Below are positions 25,771 through 35,018 of a stretch of 64,000 nucleotides of DNA, in pieces (position 1 is the first letter of the stretch; every line of letters starts with the position of its first letter). The DNA is taken from positions 1-64,000 of the forward strand of contig NZ_JALNUP010000007.1 of NCBI RefSeq assembly GCF_026540855.1, read 5' to 3'. The notes beneath the pieces are model-generated. The model saw only the letters and a program-made list of their open reading frames with translations. It searched no databases and was not told where the DNA came from. The DNA is from Sphingomonas sp. GC_Shp_5 (lineage in GTDB: Bacteria; Pseudomonadota; Alphaproteobacteria; Sphingomonadales; Sphingomonadaceae). The position numbers and the translations under genes were made by a program.

Positions 25771-26143
25771 CTCCCGGAGTCAGACGTTCAGGTCAGGAAG
25801 GCAAGACAAGCCTGGTCTCCACTGCGGTGAACGCTGCGCCTCCACAGGATCAGCTAGGAACTCCAACCCCTGGCTGACATTGGCCGCAGGGCTACCAAGC
25901 GAGAAACGGCCAGGCTGCTTTCGGTCGATGACCATCGGTCAGCGAACGACCGATTTTGGCACCGAGCTGCCGCCTGCCTGATCCTGAACGAAGGGCCGCT
26001 TACTGCCCTTCCCTTCCCCAAAGCGGTCGGTCCGTAATCCACCAAAGTCGGTCGCTAGCCTAATGATCTTCGATCCCCGAAGCGGCCGCTGGACAGCAGC
26101 GAGCGTCAAGTCCAACCTGTTGAGCGCCATTCGGGGAGTCGAA
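25771..26143. other. Intergenic region upstream of ietAS
   Basis: About 370 bases between the ietAS promoter and the next small gene. No coding pattern stands out. The part from about 25910 to 26060 contains partly mirrored words (ATGACCATCGGTCAGCGAACGACCG-like text broken by GGTCGGTCC and GTCGGTCGC), suggestive of degenerate dispersed repeat material, but no exact long repeat was found. Confidence 0.4.
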
Positions 26144-26299
26144 ATGAGCAACACGGCATTAAGTGACCACCGGCTTCTCAACGAAGCCAAAGCTGCGCTC
26201 CGGGGAAAGGATGGGGAGCGCGCCAAAGCTCTCTTCGACAAGATTTCTGAGCGCAGTGTGGCCAGGAGCAAGGCAAAGGTGGCTAACGATCCTGCCTGA
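26144..26299 (+). CDS. Small helical protein of unknown function
   Basis: 51 residues starting at an ATG with GGGGAG about 6 bases upstream. The product is charged and helical (NEAKAALRGKDGERAKALFDKISER) with no membrane or signal segment. I do not recognise a family. The ribosome-binding site and amphipathic pattern make it a reasonable small gene; the pattern resembles TPR-like or regulatory helices but no function is claimed. Confidence 0.4.
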   Translation: MSNTALSDHRLLNEAKAALRGKDGERAKALFDKISERSVARSKAKVANDPA

Positions 26300-26401
26300 T
26301 GGACCGTCTGAAGCCTGGATAAGCGAACACCGACTTACCGGCGCCTGCCTTTGCTATCATCATCGCTGAAGACCGTCTTCGAGCGGCAGGAGAGTCGAGG
26401 A

Positions 26402-27019
26402 GTGGCCATACAGCGGAAATTTGTTGCGAGCGCAACGGCAGTTGGGCTCGCGCTGACCGCGGGTGTATACATCTGGTCTCTATCATTGGAGCCTGCGACT
26501 AAACCAATAGAAAGTGACGTGAAGGTGGTGCGAGGCACAAGCTCGCAAGATACTCATGCCGTTCAACGCGCTGATCATGTGCCGAACGTGCCTTTGGAAG
26601 GCAGCCCGAGGATCGCAGGTGTCCAAACAGGCACCCCGACTGTTCCTGATGATGCCAATCTACGCGCCGCGCTCCCTGATCCCGATTTAGAACCGCGTGC
26701 CCTTTACGAACGGATTCGCGCGGAGCCGCGCGACACGGAGTGGGCCGCACAGTCCGAGCAAAGCATCAAAGCCGCTATGAGACCAGTTCCCTACATCAGC
26801 CAGGATGACCTTCGGGTTAGCTGCGCGTCAACGTTGTGCGAGATCAGCGGCACCATGCCCGAAGGCCTGACAAATGATCATGCGAATGTCGGGATGGAGG
26901 CGCTTCAGGGAGAAAAGCTTCACAACACGCTCGTTAAAGCTGGATTGCAGACGGCTATGGCCTCGTTTGGCGGGGGCAATGGCGCTCAATCTTTCACGAT
27001 CTACGCAAAGCGTCGATAG
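26402..27019 (+). CDS. Membrane-anchored or secreted protein of unknown function
   Basis: 205 residues if translation starts at the GTG at 26402, which has AGGAG about 9 bases upstream; a TTG 17 codons earlier is the alternative. One hydrophobic segment near the N-terminus (FVASATAVGLALTAGVYIWSL) is followed by a low-complexity linker and a C-terminal domain. That domain begins RIRAEPRDTEWAAQSEQSIKAAM, then VSCASTLCEISG, where the two Cys could form a disulfide. The layout recalls small periplasmic proteins with a DTEWA..E..I helix and a C-x4-C strand seen in several proteobacteria, function unknown. Confidence 0.55.
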   Translation: MAIQRKFVASATAVGLALTAGVYIWSLSLEPATKPIESDVKVVRGTSSQDTHAVQRADHVPNVPLEGSPRIAGVQTGTPTVPDDANLRAALPDPDLEPRALYERIRAEPRDTEWAAQSEQSIKAAMRPVPYISQDDLRVSCASTLCEISGTMPEGLTNDHANVGMEALQGEKLHNTLVKAGLQTAMASFGGGNGAQSFTIYAKRR

Positions 27020-27207
27020 GACGACACGGGACGATCTTCGCTCGTCCACTTAGGCCGAGCCGAGTGGCGCTAAGCCGTGAAGTGGCCACCTTTTCAGGAA
27101 GGCGACGACGCTCGACCATGTCGGCTAGCACTGTTCGCCTTCACTAAAGCAGACGGTCGGGCCTTAGCAGCTTTAGAACCGGCTTCGGGGACTGACAGGT
27201 GCAGCGA

Positions 27208-27717
27208 TCATCCATTCCCGCCCGTGTCAGTAGCAGCCTGAAATGCGGGCTTAAGCGTGCGCTTCGCCTTTGGTGCAGCAGGCGCGAGCTCTTGCTCCGG
27301 CTGAGCAGCTTTGCGACCAAGGCCAATGGTTTTTGCCATTGCACTACGCGCTTCGCTGTAGCTCTCGGCGACCATGGGATAATCGGGCTTTAGATAATAT
27401 CGTTCGCGGTATTGCTCCGGGCTCAAACCGTGCTTAGCCAAGTGTCGACGCAGCGTCTTGTACGGCTTGCCGTCGATCATGCTGATGATGAAATCCTTGC
27501 TCGCCAGCGACTTTCGTACGGACACGGCGGGCGTGTATGCTGGGGCGGGAACGGCCTGCGAGTCGAGCGCATCAGGAGCGTCGAGCTTCTTTACTGCCTC
27601 GTGCATCGACGCGAGAAATGCGGGCACATCGTCCGCGGAGGTCCGGGTATTAGGATTGCCAAGCCAGGCAATCGTTAGCTCAGTGGCCAGTTCAACGGTG
27701 TTGATTGCGTCGGTCAT
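27208..27717 (-). CDS. mucR: MucR/Ros-family regulator lacking zinc ligands
   Basis: 169 residues. The first 60 form the helical dimerisation region seen in MucR (LATELTIAWLGNPNTRT). The DNA-binding part reads YKTLRRHLAKHGLSPEQYRERY followed by YPMVAESYSEARSAMAKTIGLG, the most conserved stretch of the family. The usual C-x2-C of the prokaryotic zinc finger is replaced (IISMIDGKPYK), so no Cys2His2 site can form; zinc-free MucR homologues are known in rhizobia. The C-terminal Ala/Lys-rich tail extends beyond the domain. MucR proteins are global silencers of AT-rich and exopolysaccharide or virulence genes. Confidence 0.88.
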   Translation of the reverse strand: MTDAINTVELATELTIAWLGNPNTRTSADDVPAFLASMHEAVKKLDAPDALDSQAVPAPAYTPAVSVRKSLASKDFIISMIDGKPYKTLRRHLAKHGLSPEQYRERYYLKPDYPMVAESYSEARSAMAKTIGLGRKAAQPEQELAPAAPKAKRTLKPAFQAATDTGGNG

Positions 27718-28455
27718 ATGGTTCCGGCAAGCATAAGGAGCAGAAGCTTAACGCCCCTTTCGGGCGAGCGAGCCAAATGTCTAAGGGCTCAACCATGCTC
27801 ATTGTCAACCAAGCAAGCCGACGTTAGCTGCACTAAGAGGCCAGCTTTGTCACCTTTCCGCTGCTGACAAATGCTGATTTCACCGCTATGGGTCGCCTAG
27901 CCAAAAGATCGGACTAATCAGTAGTTGCGTCGCCATGCACCGATATACTGTGCCACATGATGCCGAGTTGTCGGTCCGGCTTTACTAACCATCACACCGG
28001 CGTGCTTCCACGAATGATTTCTGCAAACTGGTCGGAAACCGGGCACTGATGAGAGCTGGATCGGCTCCGGGCAGTCATGTGACAACTTGGCGGGCAGCAG
28101 GGCTCTCTGGATGCATGAACGCATTTCACTCTTCCAGTCTGAGCCAATGGAAGCTAAGCAGACACATCATCAACCCTGCTGGTACAGCGTAGTGGTACAG
28201 CGAGGCTTTATCGGGTAGGACAAAATGGCGGAAATCTGCCGTTCTCTGTTCCTGCTGATCCCTCCCGTAGGGGTCACCAACTGGAAATCAGCCACTCTGG
28301 CGAGCCGTTGGTGGTCAGTTGCCTCCGCAAGCGACACGATCCTGCCCTCGATCATCCGGTCCGTCGCGTGAAGCGTTATCATCAGCGCGCTTAGCTTGCT
28401 CATCGTTCATCACAACCCGCGTGCCGCAAGATCAGCAGGGGCAGCGTGCGGTCGG
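27718..28455. other. Gene-poor stretch between mucR and the EAL gene
   Basis: About 740 bases, visibly less GC-rich than its surroundings. Frames at 27918-28124 and 28170-28403 (minus) are open but have no ribosome-binding site and no family resemblance. A 10-base tandem word occurs at 28180. It could be a decayed insertion or the long leader of mucR; neither can be shown from the sequence. Confidence 0.4.
28180..28202. repeat. Short direct repeat TGGTACAGCG x2
   Basis: TGGTACAGCG at 28180-28189 and again at 28193-28202, with a 3-base spacer (period 13). It lies in the gene-poor stretch. Significance unknown. Confidence 0.6.
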
Positions 28456-30822
28456 TCAGGCGGTAAAGGATGGTAGCGCGGGTGCGGCGCCGTGCTCGGC
28501 GCGTAGCCATGCGCCGCGCAATCCCTCGATCAACAAGCGCTGCAAATCGCCCGCGGGCAAGGGCCGACTGATCAGATACCCTTGCGCCATATCGCAGCCT
28601 GCCTGCCTGAGCAGGTTGAGGCAGCCTTCTTCCTCGATACCCTCCGCAACGACCTTCAGCCCAAGGTTGTGAGCCAGATCGATCGTCGAGCGCACCATCA
28701 GCTCGTCGGCGCGGTTGAGGTGAGCGTGCTGGACGAAACTGCGATCGATCTTCAACTCGGACAACGGTAATTGGCGAAGATAGGTCAGCGTCGACTGGCC
28801 GGTGCCGTAATCGTCCATCGAGATGGCGACCCCGCGATCGCGGAAGCCGCGCAGGTGCAGCGCCGCTTGCTCCGGGTTGGCGAGCGTGGCCGACTCGGTC
28901 ACCTCGAAGATCAGCCGGTCGGCTTGCACGTCGCCGTCGTCCAGCAACTCGCTCACTGCGGCCTGGAACGTGGGCTCGGCGATCAGCATGGCGGAAAGGT
29001 TCACCGCCGCGCACAGATCGATGCCGGCCTGGCGCCATCCCGCGAGGTCGTCGATGACGCGGCCGAGCACGAACAGCGTCAATGGCCCGATCCGATCGGC
29101 TTCCTCGGCAAGCGGGATGAACAGATCCGGGCGAACCATGCCCCGCTCGGGGTGGCGCCAGCGGACCAGCGCCTCGACACTGGTGATCCGATCGTCGGCG
29201 AGGGCGAGCTTTGGCTGGTAATGCACCTCGATCTGGCCGCTGCCGATCGCGTGATCGAGTTCGCCCATCAGCACGAGACGCAGTTCGAGCGCCTCCACGT
29301 CGACGTCGCTGTGCTGCCAGAAGGTCCGCCGGTCGAGCGCCTGGCCGGCCGCGTGGGTGGCCGCCGCAAGCCGCACCGACATGTCGTCCGCGGCGCCCGA
29401 CACGCCAACGTGGACGGCAGCGTCCATCGGCCGACCGGCGATCTCGACCGGTCGGGCCAGCAGTTGCTGCACCTGCGCGACCGCCTCCGGCAGCTCGGCC
29501 GGCGCCGCGGTCAATTCAAAGGCGAGCAGCCGGTCGTCGAGCCGGTACACCGCGCCCGCCCCGACCAGCGCGAGGCGTTCGGCAAGCCTCAGCATCAGAT
29601 CGTGCCCGGCCGCGGTGCCCAGCAGCGTCACCACCGTGCTGAAGTTGTTCACCAGCACCACCGCAATCGGCGCCGCGGCACGCTGCGCGGCGTCGCGGAC
29701 CATGGCGTGCCGATTGGGCAGCCCGGTCTCCTCGTCGACGCTGCGTTGGCGGTCGAACCGTGCCATCAGGTTGAGGCCGATCCGCGCGACGCTCACGATC
29801 GCGAGCACCACCAGGCCAGCCGCCAGCGGGTAGAGGCGATGAAATGCCAGCTGGGCGCCGAGCGCCATGCCGAACAGCGCCAGGGGCGCCGCAATGCCGA
29901 CGGCGATGGCGACGGGTGTCGTGCGCGACGCCAGCAAGCCCATCGCCAGCACGGCGGCCACCAGCAGGACGACCATGGTGCTGCCGTCGACGGGTACGGC
30001 GCGCAGCAGCGTTTCCGCTGCCAGCGCCTGGATGATCACGCCCGGGATCACGCCCCAATAAGGCACGGCATAGCGATCGCCCATCTCGATCGCGGTGGCG
30101 CCGATCACCACGTCCTTGCCGCGGATTGCCGCGGGCGCGAAGCGGCCGGCTTCCACTGCCACGAAGCTCAGCCGCGGAAGCTGTTCCCGGTCGGTGCCGA
30201 AATCGATCGGGAAGAATGCGTCCGCGCTGCCCGATCGATGGGCCATGAACGACGACACTGACGGCCGCGGCACGCCATCGGTGACGGTGCCGAACGGCGC
30301 GCGGCGCACGATGCCATCGCTGTCCGGTTGCATGCTGACGGAGGCGAGCGCCGCATGATCGCGGAACAACGGCAGGGGCAGCGCGTCGATCGACCGGCGG
30401 TCGCCGGACCGCGCCTGCTGCGCGAAGGTCGGCAGCGCGATCGGCGGTTTGGCACGGGCTAGTGCCTCGGCCATGGCCCGATCTCCGATCGGGGTGGAGG
30501 CGGACGAGAAATCGACGTCGAAGGTGATGGACGCCGCACCGGCCGCGCTCAGCCGATCGATCACCCTGGCATAATGGTGACGCGGCCATGGCCAGCTCTT
30601 GATCGCGGCGACGCTGTCGGCGTCCATGTCGATCACCACGATGCGTCCGCTCGGCGGTTTGACCGACGCCGCCACGCGCAGGGGATCGAGGATCCGATCG
30701 AGGTGCTCGGCGAGGCCGCTCAGCGAGGCAAATGTGCCGAGCAACAGCGCCGCCGCCAGGATCAGGGCGGAGGCATGGCGGTGGGTAACGGCAAAGCGCA
30801 AAACGATACTCCGGTCGAGCAT
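28456..30822 (-). CDS. CHASE2 sensor, degenerate GGDEF, EAL c-di-GMP phosphodiesterase
   Basis: 788 residues. A membrane helix (about 18-37) leads into a periplasmic CHASE2 domain (about 40-270; [36 protein letters not shown]), then three membrane helices to about 350. The GGDEF-like domain (360-480) has the position of the active loop replaced by YRLDD at 426-430, so it should not make c-di-GMP. The EAL domain (from about 525) keeps E550-[35 protein letters not shown] and QGYLISRP, so hydrolysis of c-di-GMP is expected. It lies 104 bases after the FecR gene on the same strand, a pairing common for CHASE2 proteins. Confidence 0.9.
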   Translation of the reverse strand: MLDRSIVLRFAVTHRHASALILAAALLLGTFASLSGLAEHLDRILDPLRVAASVKPPSGRIVVIDMDADSVAAIKSWPWPRHHYARVIDRLSAAGAASITFDVDFSSASTPIGDRAMAEALARAKPPIALPTFAQQARSGDRRSIDALPLPLFRDHAALASVSMQPDSDGIVRRAPFGTVTDGVPRPSVSSFMAHRSGSADAFFPIDFGTDREQLPRLSFVAVEAGRFAPAAIRGKDVVIGATAIEMGDRYAVPYWGVIPGVIIQALAAETLLRAVPVDGSTMVVLLVAAVLAMGLLASRTTPVAIAVGIAAPLALFGMALGAQLAFHRLYPLAAGLVVLAIVSVARIGLNLMARFDRQRSVDEETGLPNRHAMVRDAAQRAAAPIAVVLVNNFSTVVTLLGTAAGHDLMLRLAERLALVGAGAVYRLDDRLLAFELTAAPAELPEAVAQVQQLLARPVEIAGRPMDAAVHVGVSGAADDMSVRLAAATHAAGQALDRRTFWQHSDVDVEALELRLVLMGELDHAIGSGQIEVHYQPKLALADDRITSVEALVRWRHPERGMVRPDLFIPLAEEADRIGPLTLFVLGRVIDDLAGWRQAGIDLCAAVNLSAMLIAEPTFQAAVSELLDDGDVQADRLIFEVTESATLANPEQAALHLRGFRDRGVAISMDDYGTGQSTLTYLRQLPLSELKIDRSFVQHAHLNRADELMVRSTIDLAHNLGLKVVAEGIEEEGCLNLLRQAGCDMAQGYLISRPLPAGDLQRLLIEGLRGAWLRAEHGAAPALPSFTA

Positions 30823-30926
30823 GCTGCCTGACGACCCACCCCTAAGATATGGTCACCAACCTGGCCCCGGCGTGCAAATGCCTCGCGGTCACGCCGTCGG
30901 CGCGACGGCAGCGGCCGCGAGCAAAC

Positions 30927-33056
30927 TCAGTTACCCTTGCCCTTGCCGACGGCCGCCTTGGCGATGTCGGACGCCTGGTCCGGCAAGGTCTGCCCGCCCT
31001 TGTTGACGGCATTATCAGCAGCAGCGGCAGCAGCGGCGGCGGCGTCCGCGGCCGCCTTGGCAGCCGCGGCGGCAGCTTGAGCGGCGGCGTCGGCAGCGGC
31101 TTTCTGGGTAGCAGCCACCTTCGCGGCCAAGGCTGCGGCAGCATCGGCGGCGGCCTGCTTGATCGCCTGCAACTGTGCGGCAAGCCCCGTCGCCTGCGCC
31201 TTGGTGGCGGCATCACGCGACGCCTGTTCGGCCGCGGCCTGGGCAGCGGCTTGCGCCGCCGATGCTTTGGCCGCCGCCGCCGCATCGCTGTTCGCCTTGT
31301 CGGCGGCAGCTTGCGCGGCAGCTTGCGACGCGGTCTCGGCCGCAGCCTGCTGCGCCTTTGCCGCCGCGGCGTCCTGCGCGATCTTGGCAGCCTGGGCCGC
31401 AGCATCGTCCGCCGCCTTCTGCTGCGCGGCTTGTGCTGCGGCTACCTGCGCGGCGGCCTGGGCCGCGGCGAGGCTGGCCGCGGCATCGGCAGCGGCCCTT
31501 GCCTGTGCAGCCGCCTGCTGCTGAGCAGCCTGCGCGGCCGCCTGTTGCTGCGCCGCCTGCGCGGCGGCGGCCTGCGCCGCTGCTTGCGCCGTCGTATCGG
31601 CACCAGCAGCAGCATCGGCCATCGCCGCCGCAGCGGCATCGGCGGCCGACTTAGCCTGGGCTTGAAGCGCTGCGGCCTGATCCGCCGCGGCTTGTGCCGC
31701 CGCCGCCGCGGCGGCCTGGGCCTCGGCCGCCGTGGCCTGCCGGGCCGCCGCCTGCTGCGCGGCCACATCCGAAGCGGCGCGATCGGCAGCCTGCTGCTGC
31801 GCGGTCGCCGCCGCGGCCTGCGCCTGGGCCTGCGCAGCGGCCGCCGCTGCCGCGGCTGCGGCCTGATCGGCATCCCGCTGCGCGGCAGCGGCCACCAATG
31901 CACTCGCTTGTTGCGCCGCGCTATCCGCCGCCGCTTGCGCTGCCGCTGCCTGCGCCGTCGCCGCCTCGGCAGCCGCGCGTTGGGCAACCTGTTGGGCGGC
32001 CGCATCGGCTGCCGCCTGCGCCTGAGACGCCGTGGCGGCCGCCGCGTCCTGAGCTGCCGCCTGTGTCGTGGCCTGAGCCGCTGCCTGGCGTGCGGCCTCG
32101 TCGGCCGCTACCTTCTGCGCGGCGAGTTGCTGCTCGGCGACGGCAGCCTTGCTCGCCGCCAGATCAGCCGCTTCCTGAGCCGCAACCGCCTTGACCATGG
32201 CCAGTTGAACCGCAGCCGACGCCTGCTCCTGACCTTCGCGCGCGATTGCCACGGCACCGTCCGCGGTGCCGCTCATCATGGTGCCGATCGCCGCGGACGC
32301 TAGGCCGGGGCCGGCACTGGCACGCGCCGGTGCCGCAGCCACGGCATAGTCGCTTACCAGTCCGCCGGTGACGACCGCCAGCGACACCGGCTGCTCCGAC
32401 ACGGCCGTGGTGATCGCAGCGCCTGCCGCGCCGCTGGGCGCCGCCGGCTTGGCGGCGGGCGGCGGCGCAGCCCCGGCATCCGCCCTCGAGCGGACGACAT
32501 GTTCCACCCCTGCTACCGACACGCGCAGCGCCATCAATCGTTCGGCGCCCACCGTGACGGAGCTGCCGGGGCGGATCACCTCATGGGCGTCGCCATCGAC
32601 CGTCGCCACATCGACGGCGCCTTCCAGCACGTTGACCGTGGCGCCCGCCGCCGAGATGTGTACCCCGAAGGTGGTGCCCTTCACCACTGCCGCGAGATAA
32701 GGCGTTTGGACCTCGAAGTGAGGCGTCGCCATCTTCTTGATCATGAACAGGACGTCGCCCGCGTCTTGCACCACCTGGGCGATGGCGCCCTTTTGCTCGT
32801 CGATCGGCAGGCGCACCTGCGACCCCGGCGCGACCATCACGAACTCGCCGCCGCGCACCAGCACCGCGCGACCGCCCGGGCCGGTACGTACCGTATCGCC
32901 CGGCGCGACGATGCCGTTGCGGCTCGCGACACGCGAAAGACCCGCACGGACGATCGTCACCGTGCCCGACGCCTCGCTGATCTTCCACGTCGGCACGCGC
33001 GCCATTGCCGAGGACGAACACAGCGCCATCACGATACCAATCAAACGACGACGCAT
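30927..33056 (-). CDS. Secreted FecR-domain protein with long Ala/Gln-rich tail
   Basis: 709 residues. A signal peptide (1-19, SSAMA) precedes a FecR domain at about 30-180 (SGTVTIVRAG, GDTVRTGPGGRAVLVRGG, TPYLAAVVKGTTFGV, VNVLEGAVDV). From about 290 to 680 the chain is dominated by Ala, Gln, Asp and Lys without Pro or Gly, a long single helix or coiled coil resembling TolA domain II. The tail ends in a short Gly/Lys segment. It is the first gene of a pair with the CHASE2-EAL protein and is divergent from the TpsB-like transporter at 33212. The FecR part may bind peptidoglycan or signal to CHASE2; the helix could span the periplasm. Function is inferred. Confidence 0.85.
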   Translation of the reverse strand: MRRRLIGIVMALCSSSAMARVPTWKISEASGTVTIVRAGLSRVASRNGIVAPGDTVRTGPGGRAVLVRGGEFVMVAPGSQVRLPIDEQKGAIAQVVQDAGDVLFMIKKMATPHFEVQTPYLAAVVKGTTFGVHISAAGATVNVLEGAVDVATVDGDAHEVIRPGSSVTVGAERLMALRVSVAGVEHVVRSRADAGAAPPPAAKPAAPSGAAGAAITTAVSEQPVSLAVVTGGLVSDYAVAAAPARASAGPGLASAAIGTMMSGTADGAVAIAREGQEQASAAVQLAMVKAVAAQEAADLAASKAAVAEQQLAAQKVAADEAARQAAAQATTQAAAQDAAAATASQAQAAADAAAQQVAQRAAAEAATAQAAAAQAAADSAAQQASALVAAAAQRDADQAAAAAAAAAAQAQAQAAAATAQQQAADRAASDVAAQQAAARQATAAEAQAAAAAAAQAAADQAAALQAQAKSAADAAAAAMADAAAGADTTAQAAAQAAAAQAAQQQAAAQAAQQQAAAQARAAADAAASLAAAQAAAQVAAAQAAQQKAADDAAAQAAKIAQDAAAAKAQQAAAETASQAAAQAAADKANSDAAAAAKASAAQAAAQAAAEQASRDAATKAQATGLAAQLQAIKQAAADAAAALAAKVAATQKAAADAAAQAAAAAAKAAADAAAAAAAAADNAVNKGGQTLPDQASDIAKAAVGKGKGN

Positions 33057-33211
33057 GTTTTCCCCCTGATGCTCCTGCCGAGCAGGAACCCGGCGCTAGG
33101 GATACCAAGTTGCGATAATATCGACGGAAATGGTGAACGCACCGCCACGGATGCAACCGATCTTAAACATATCGCCCCGTACTGCCCGCAGGATTGGGAG
33201 TGGGTTGGTAC

Positions 33212-34867
33212 ATGCGCAAGGGTTTGAAATGTTCGGCAGCGGTCATCGCCATGGCGGTGGCGATGAACCAGGCGCCTGCTCAGATCCGGTCCGACCGGAC
33301 CGACCCGGCGTTGGTCACGCGCAGCTTGCCCTTGCCCAGCGAACAGAATCGGCCCGCCGAAACCGAAGTTCAGCCTCAGGCCGCTCCGGGCGACGCTGTC
33401 CATGTCGGGGTTGCGTCAACCACCCCTGTCACCGCCATTACGGTCACCGGCAGCAATCTGCCCCCGTCCCTGTTCGAAGCCGTGACGCGGCCCTATCGCG
33501 GTCGCTCCTTGCAAACGGCCGATCTCACGGCTCTCGCCGGCGCGGTCGCCGGGGTTGCCCGCGCCCATGGGCTGGTGTTCGCCTCCGCCGCCATCCTGCC
33601 CCAGCCGCTGGCCAATGGCACATTGACCGTCTCGCTCGACGAGGGCCGAGTGGACGCGGTACGCTCGCTGGGGGTGAGCAGTCCGGCGGCCGATCGCCTG
33701 CTGTCGATGCTCGTTACGCACGCCGGTGTGACCAGGGCCGAACTGGAGCGGACATTGCTGCTGGTCGGCGACCTTCCTGGCGTGACCGTCGTCAACGCGC
33801 GCTACGCCCGCGAAAACGGTTTCGGCGTGCTGCTCGTGACCATCGCGTTCGCCAAGACAACCCTGTACGCCCAGCTCGACAATCGCGGTACCGACGAGAT
33901 CGGCCCCTGGCGTGCCACCGAACTGGCCAGCATCAGGACCCTCGCAATTGCCGGCGACGAGCTTAGCCTCATCGCCTCACAGACGCCGTTCCAGCCCAGG
34001 GAGTTCCAGTTCTTCAGCGGCCAATATGCGCTGCCCGTCGGCAAGACGGGCGACCGGGTGTCGGCATCGGCGTTTTACGGCGCCACCCGCGCGGGAGCGG
34101 ACCTTGGCTATCTGGATCTCACCGGAAAGACCTACGGCGCCGCGATCGGCTACAGTGCCACGCTGCAGCGAACCAAGGCGGCTAGCTTCTGGCTGGATCT
34201 CGATCTCCATACCATCCGCAATCAGCAGAACATTCGCGGCACGCGTTTTCGCGACGACAGCCTGACGGTGCTCAGCGCGACGCTGCGTACCGCCGCGCAA
34301 TGGGGCGGAGGCGCGTTCAGGGGTGGTGTGACCACGTCGTTCGGTCTGCCGATGTTCGGCGCCACCCGCGCCGGTGATCCCCGCGCGTCGCGCGACGATG
34401 GTGACGCGCGCTTCGTCACCGAGAGTGTGCAGGCCGATTGGACGCGGAACGTCGCCGGACCTCTGTCGCTTCAGCTTGCTTCCGCCGCGCAGATCGCCTC
34501 ACGCCCACTGCTCGCCACCGCGGAGATGAGCCTTGGCGGCCCCCTGTTTGGCCGGGCTTATGATTATAGCGAACGCACCGGCGATGAAGGGATTGCCGGC
34601 TCGGCCGAGGCCCGTCTCGACCTGCGCGCGATCACCCGCCGATTTTTGTCGCAGGCCCAGGCCTATGCCTTCATCGACGGCGGCACCGTCAGCAATCTGG
34701 CGGATGGTCCGGGTGGGGGTAGTTTAGCGTCGTCCGGCGGCGGCGTTCGCGTGGGGATGGGGCGGCTGAACGGTGCGGTGGAAGTGGCATTCCCGCTGAC
34801 GAGCAATAGGTTCGACACCGGTGATAGAACGCCGAGAGTCTCGACGCGGATGTTTGTCGCCTTCTGA
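33212..34867 (+). CDS. ShlB/FhaC-type (TpsB) outer-membrane secretion protein
   Basis: 551 residues from the ATG at 33212; an in-frame TTG 6 codons earlier is less likely. A signal peptide (1-24, ending APAQ) is followed by a periplasmic part with POTRA domains (ITVTGSNLPPSLFEAVTRPYRGRSL, then GRVDAVRSLGVSS and LLLVGDLPGVTVVNARYA) and a 16-strand-type barrel that ends with F. A family-typical segment in the last third reads FGRAYDYSERTGDEGIAGSAEARLD, matching the VRGY/F..R barrel core of TpsB proteins. It should export or fold an unidentified substrate across the outer membrane. No filamentous-haemagglutinin-like partner is in the window. Confidence 0.87.
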   Translation: MRKGLKCSAAVIAMAVAMNQAPAQIRSDRTDPALVTRSLPLPSEQNRPAETEVQPQAAPGDAVHVGVASTTPVTAITVTGSNLPPSLFEAVTRPYRGRSLQTADLTALAGAVAGVARAHGLVFASAAILPQPLANGTLTVSLDEGRVDAVRSLGVSSPAADRLLSMLVTHAGVTRAELERTLLLVGDLPGVTVVNARYARENGFGVLLVTIAFAKTTLYAQLDNRGTDEIGPWRATELASIRTLAIAGDELSLIASQTPFQPREFQFFSGQYALPVGKTGDRVSASAFYGATRAGADLGYLDLTGKTYGAAIGYSATLQRTKAASFWLDLDLHTIRNQQNIRGTRFRDDSLTVLSATLRTAAQWGGGAFRGGVTTSFGLPMFGATRAGDPRASRDDGDARFVTESVQADWTRNVAGPLSLQLASAAQIASRPLLATAEMSLGGPLFGRAYDYSERTGDEGIAGSAEARLDLRAITRRFLSQAQAYAFIDGGTVSNLADGPGGGSLASSGGGVRVGMGRLNGAVEVAFPLTSNRFDTGDRTPRVSTRMFVAF

Positions 34868-35018
34868 GGCGAACGCCTGCTCTGCGCACTTTAGGCGGGA
34901 TGAACCCTACGCAGCTGAGTCACGAGGCGCAGATGCGATTTCGGCGGGAACGCCGTGCGTCGTTGGTGTTCGGTTAGTTACCGCTGCGCGCCTTCCCGCT
35001 GCGCGCGCGAGAGTAATG

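Noticed and set aside
27918..28124. 68-residue minus-strand frame
   Set aside because: Composition and start context are not gene-like.
28180..28202. Direct repeat considered as a phage attachment site or CRISPR remnant
   Set aside because: Only two copies of 10 bases with a 3-base spacer, no tRNA end, integrase or cas gene nearby.
28170..28403. 77-residue minus-strand frame upstream of the gene-poor stretch
   Set aside because: No ribosome-binding site, no hydrophobic or domain pattern, and it overlaps the tandem repeat; not enough to call a gene.
30849..32303. 484-residue open frame on the plus strand, Gly/Arg/Leu-rich
   Set aside because: It is the antisense of the Ala/Gln-rich repeat of the FecR protein; low complexity keeps other frames open. 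The FecR frame has a signal peptide and a domain, this one has neither.
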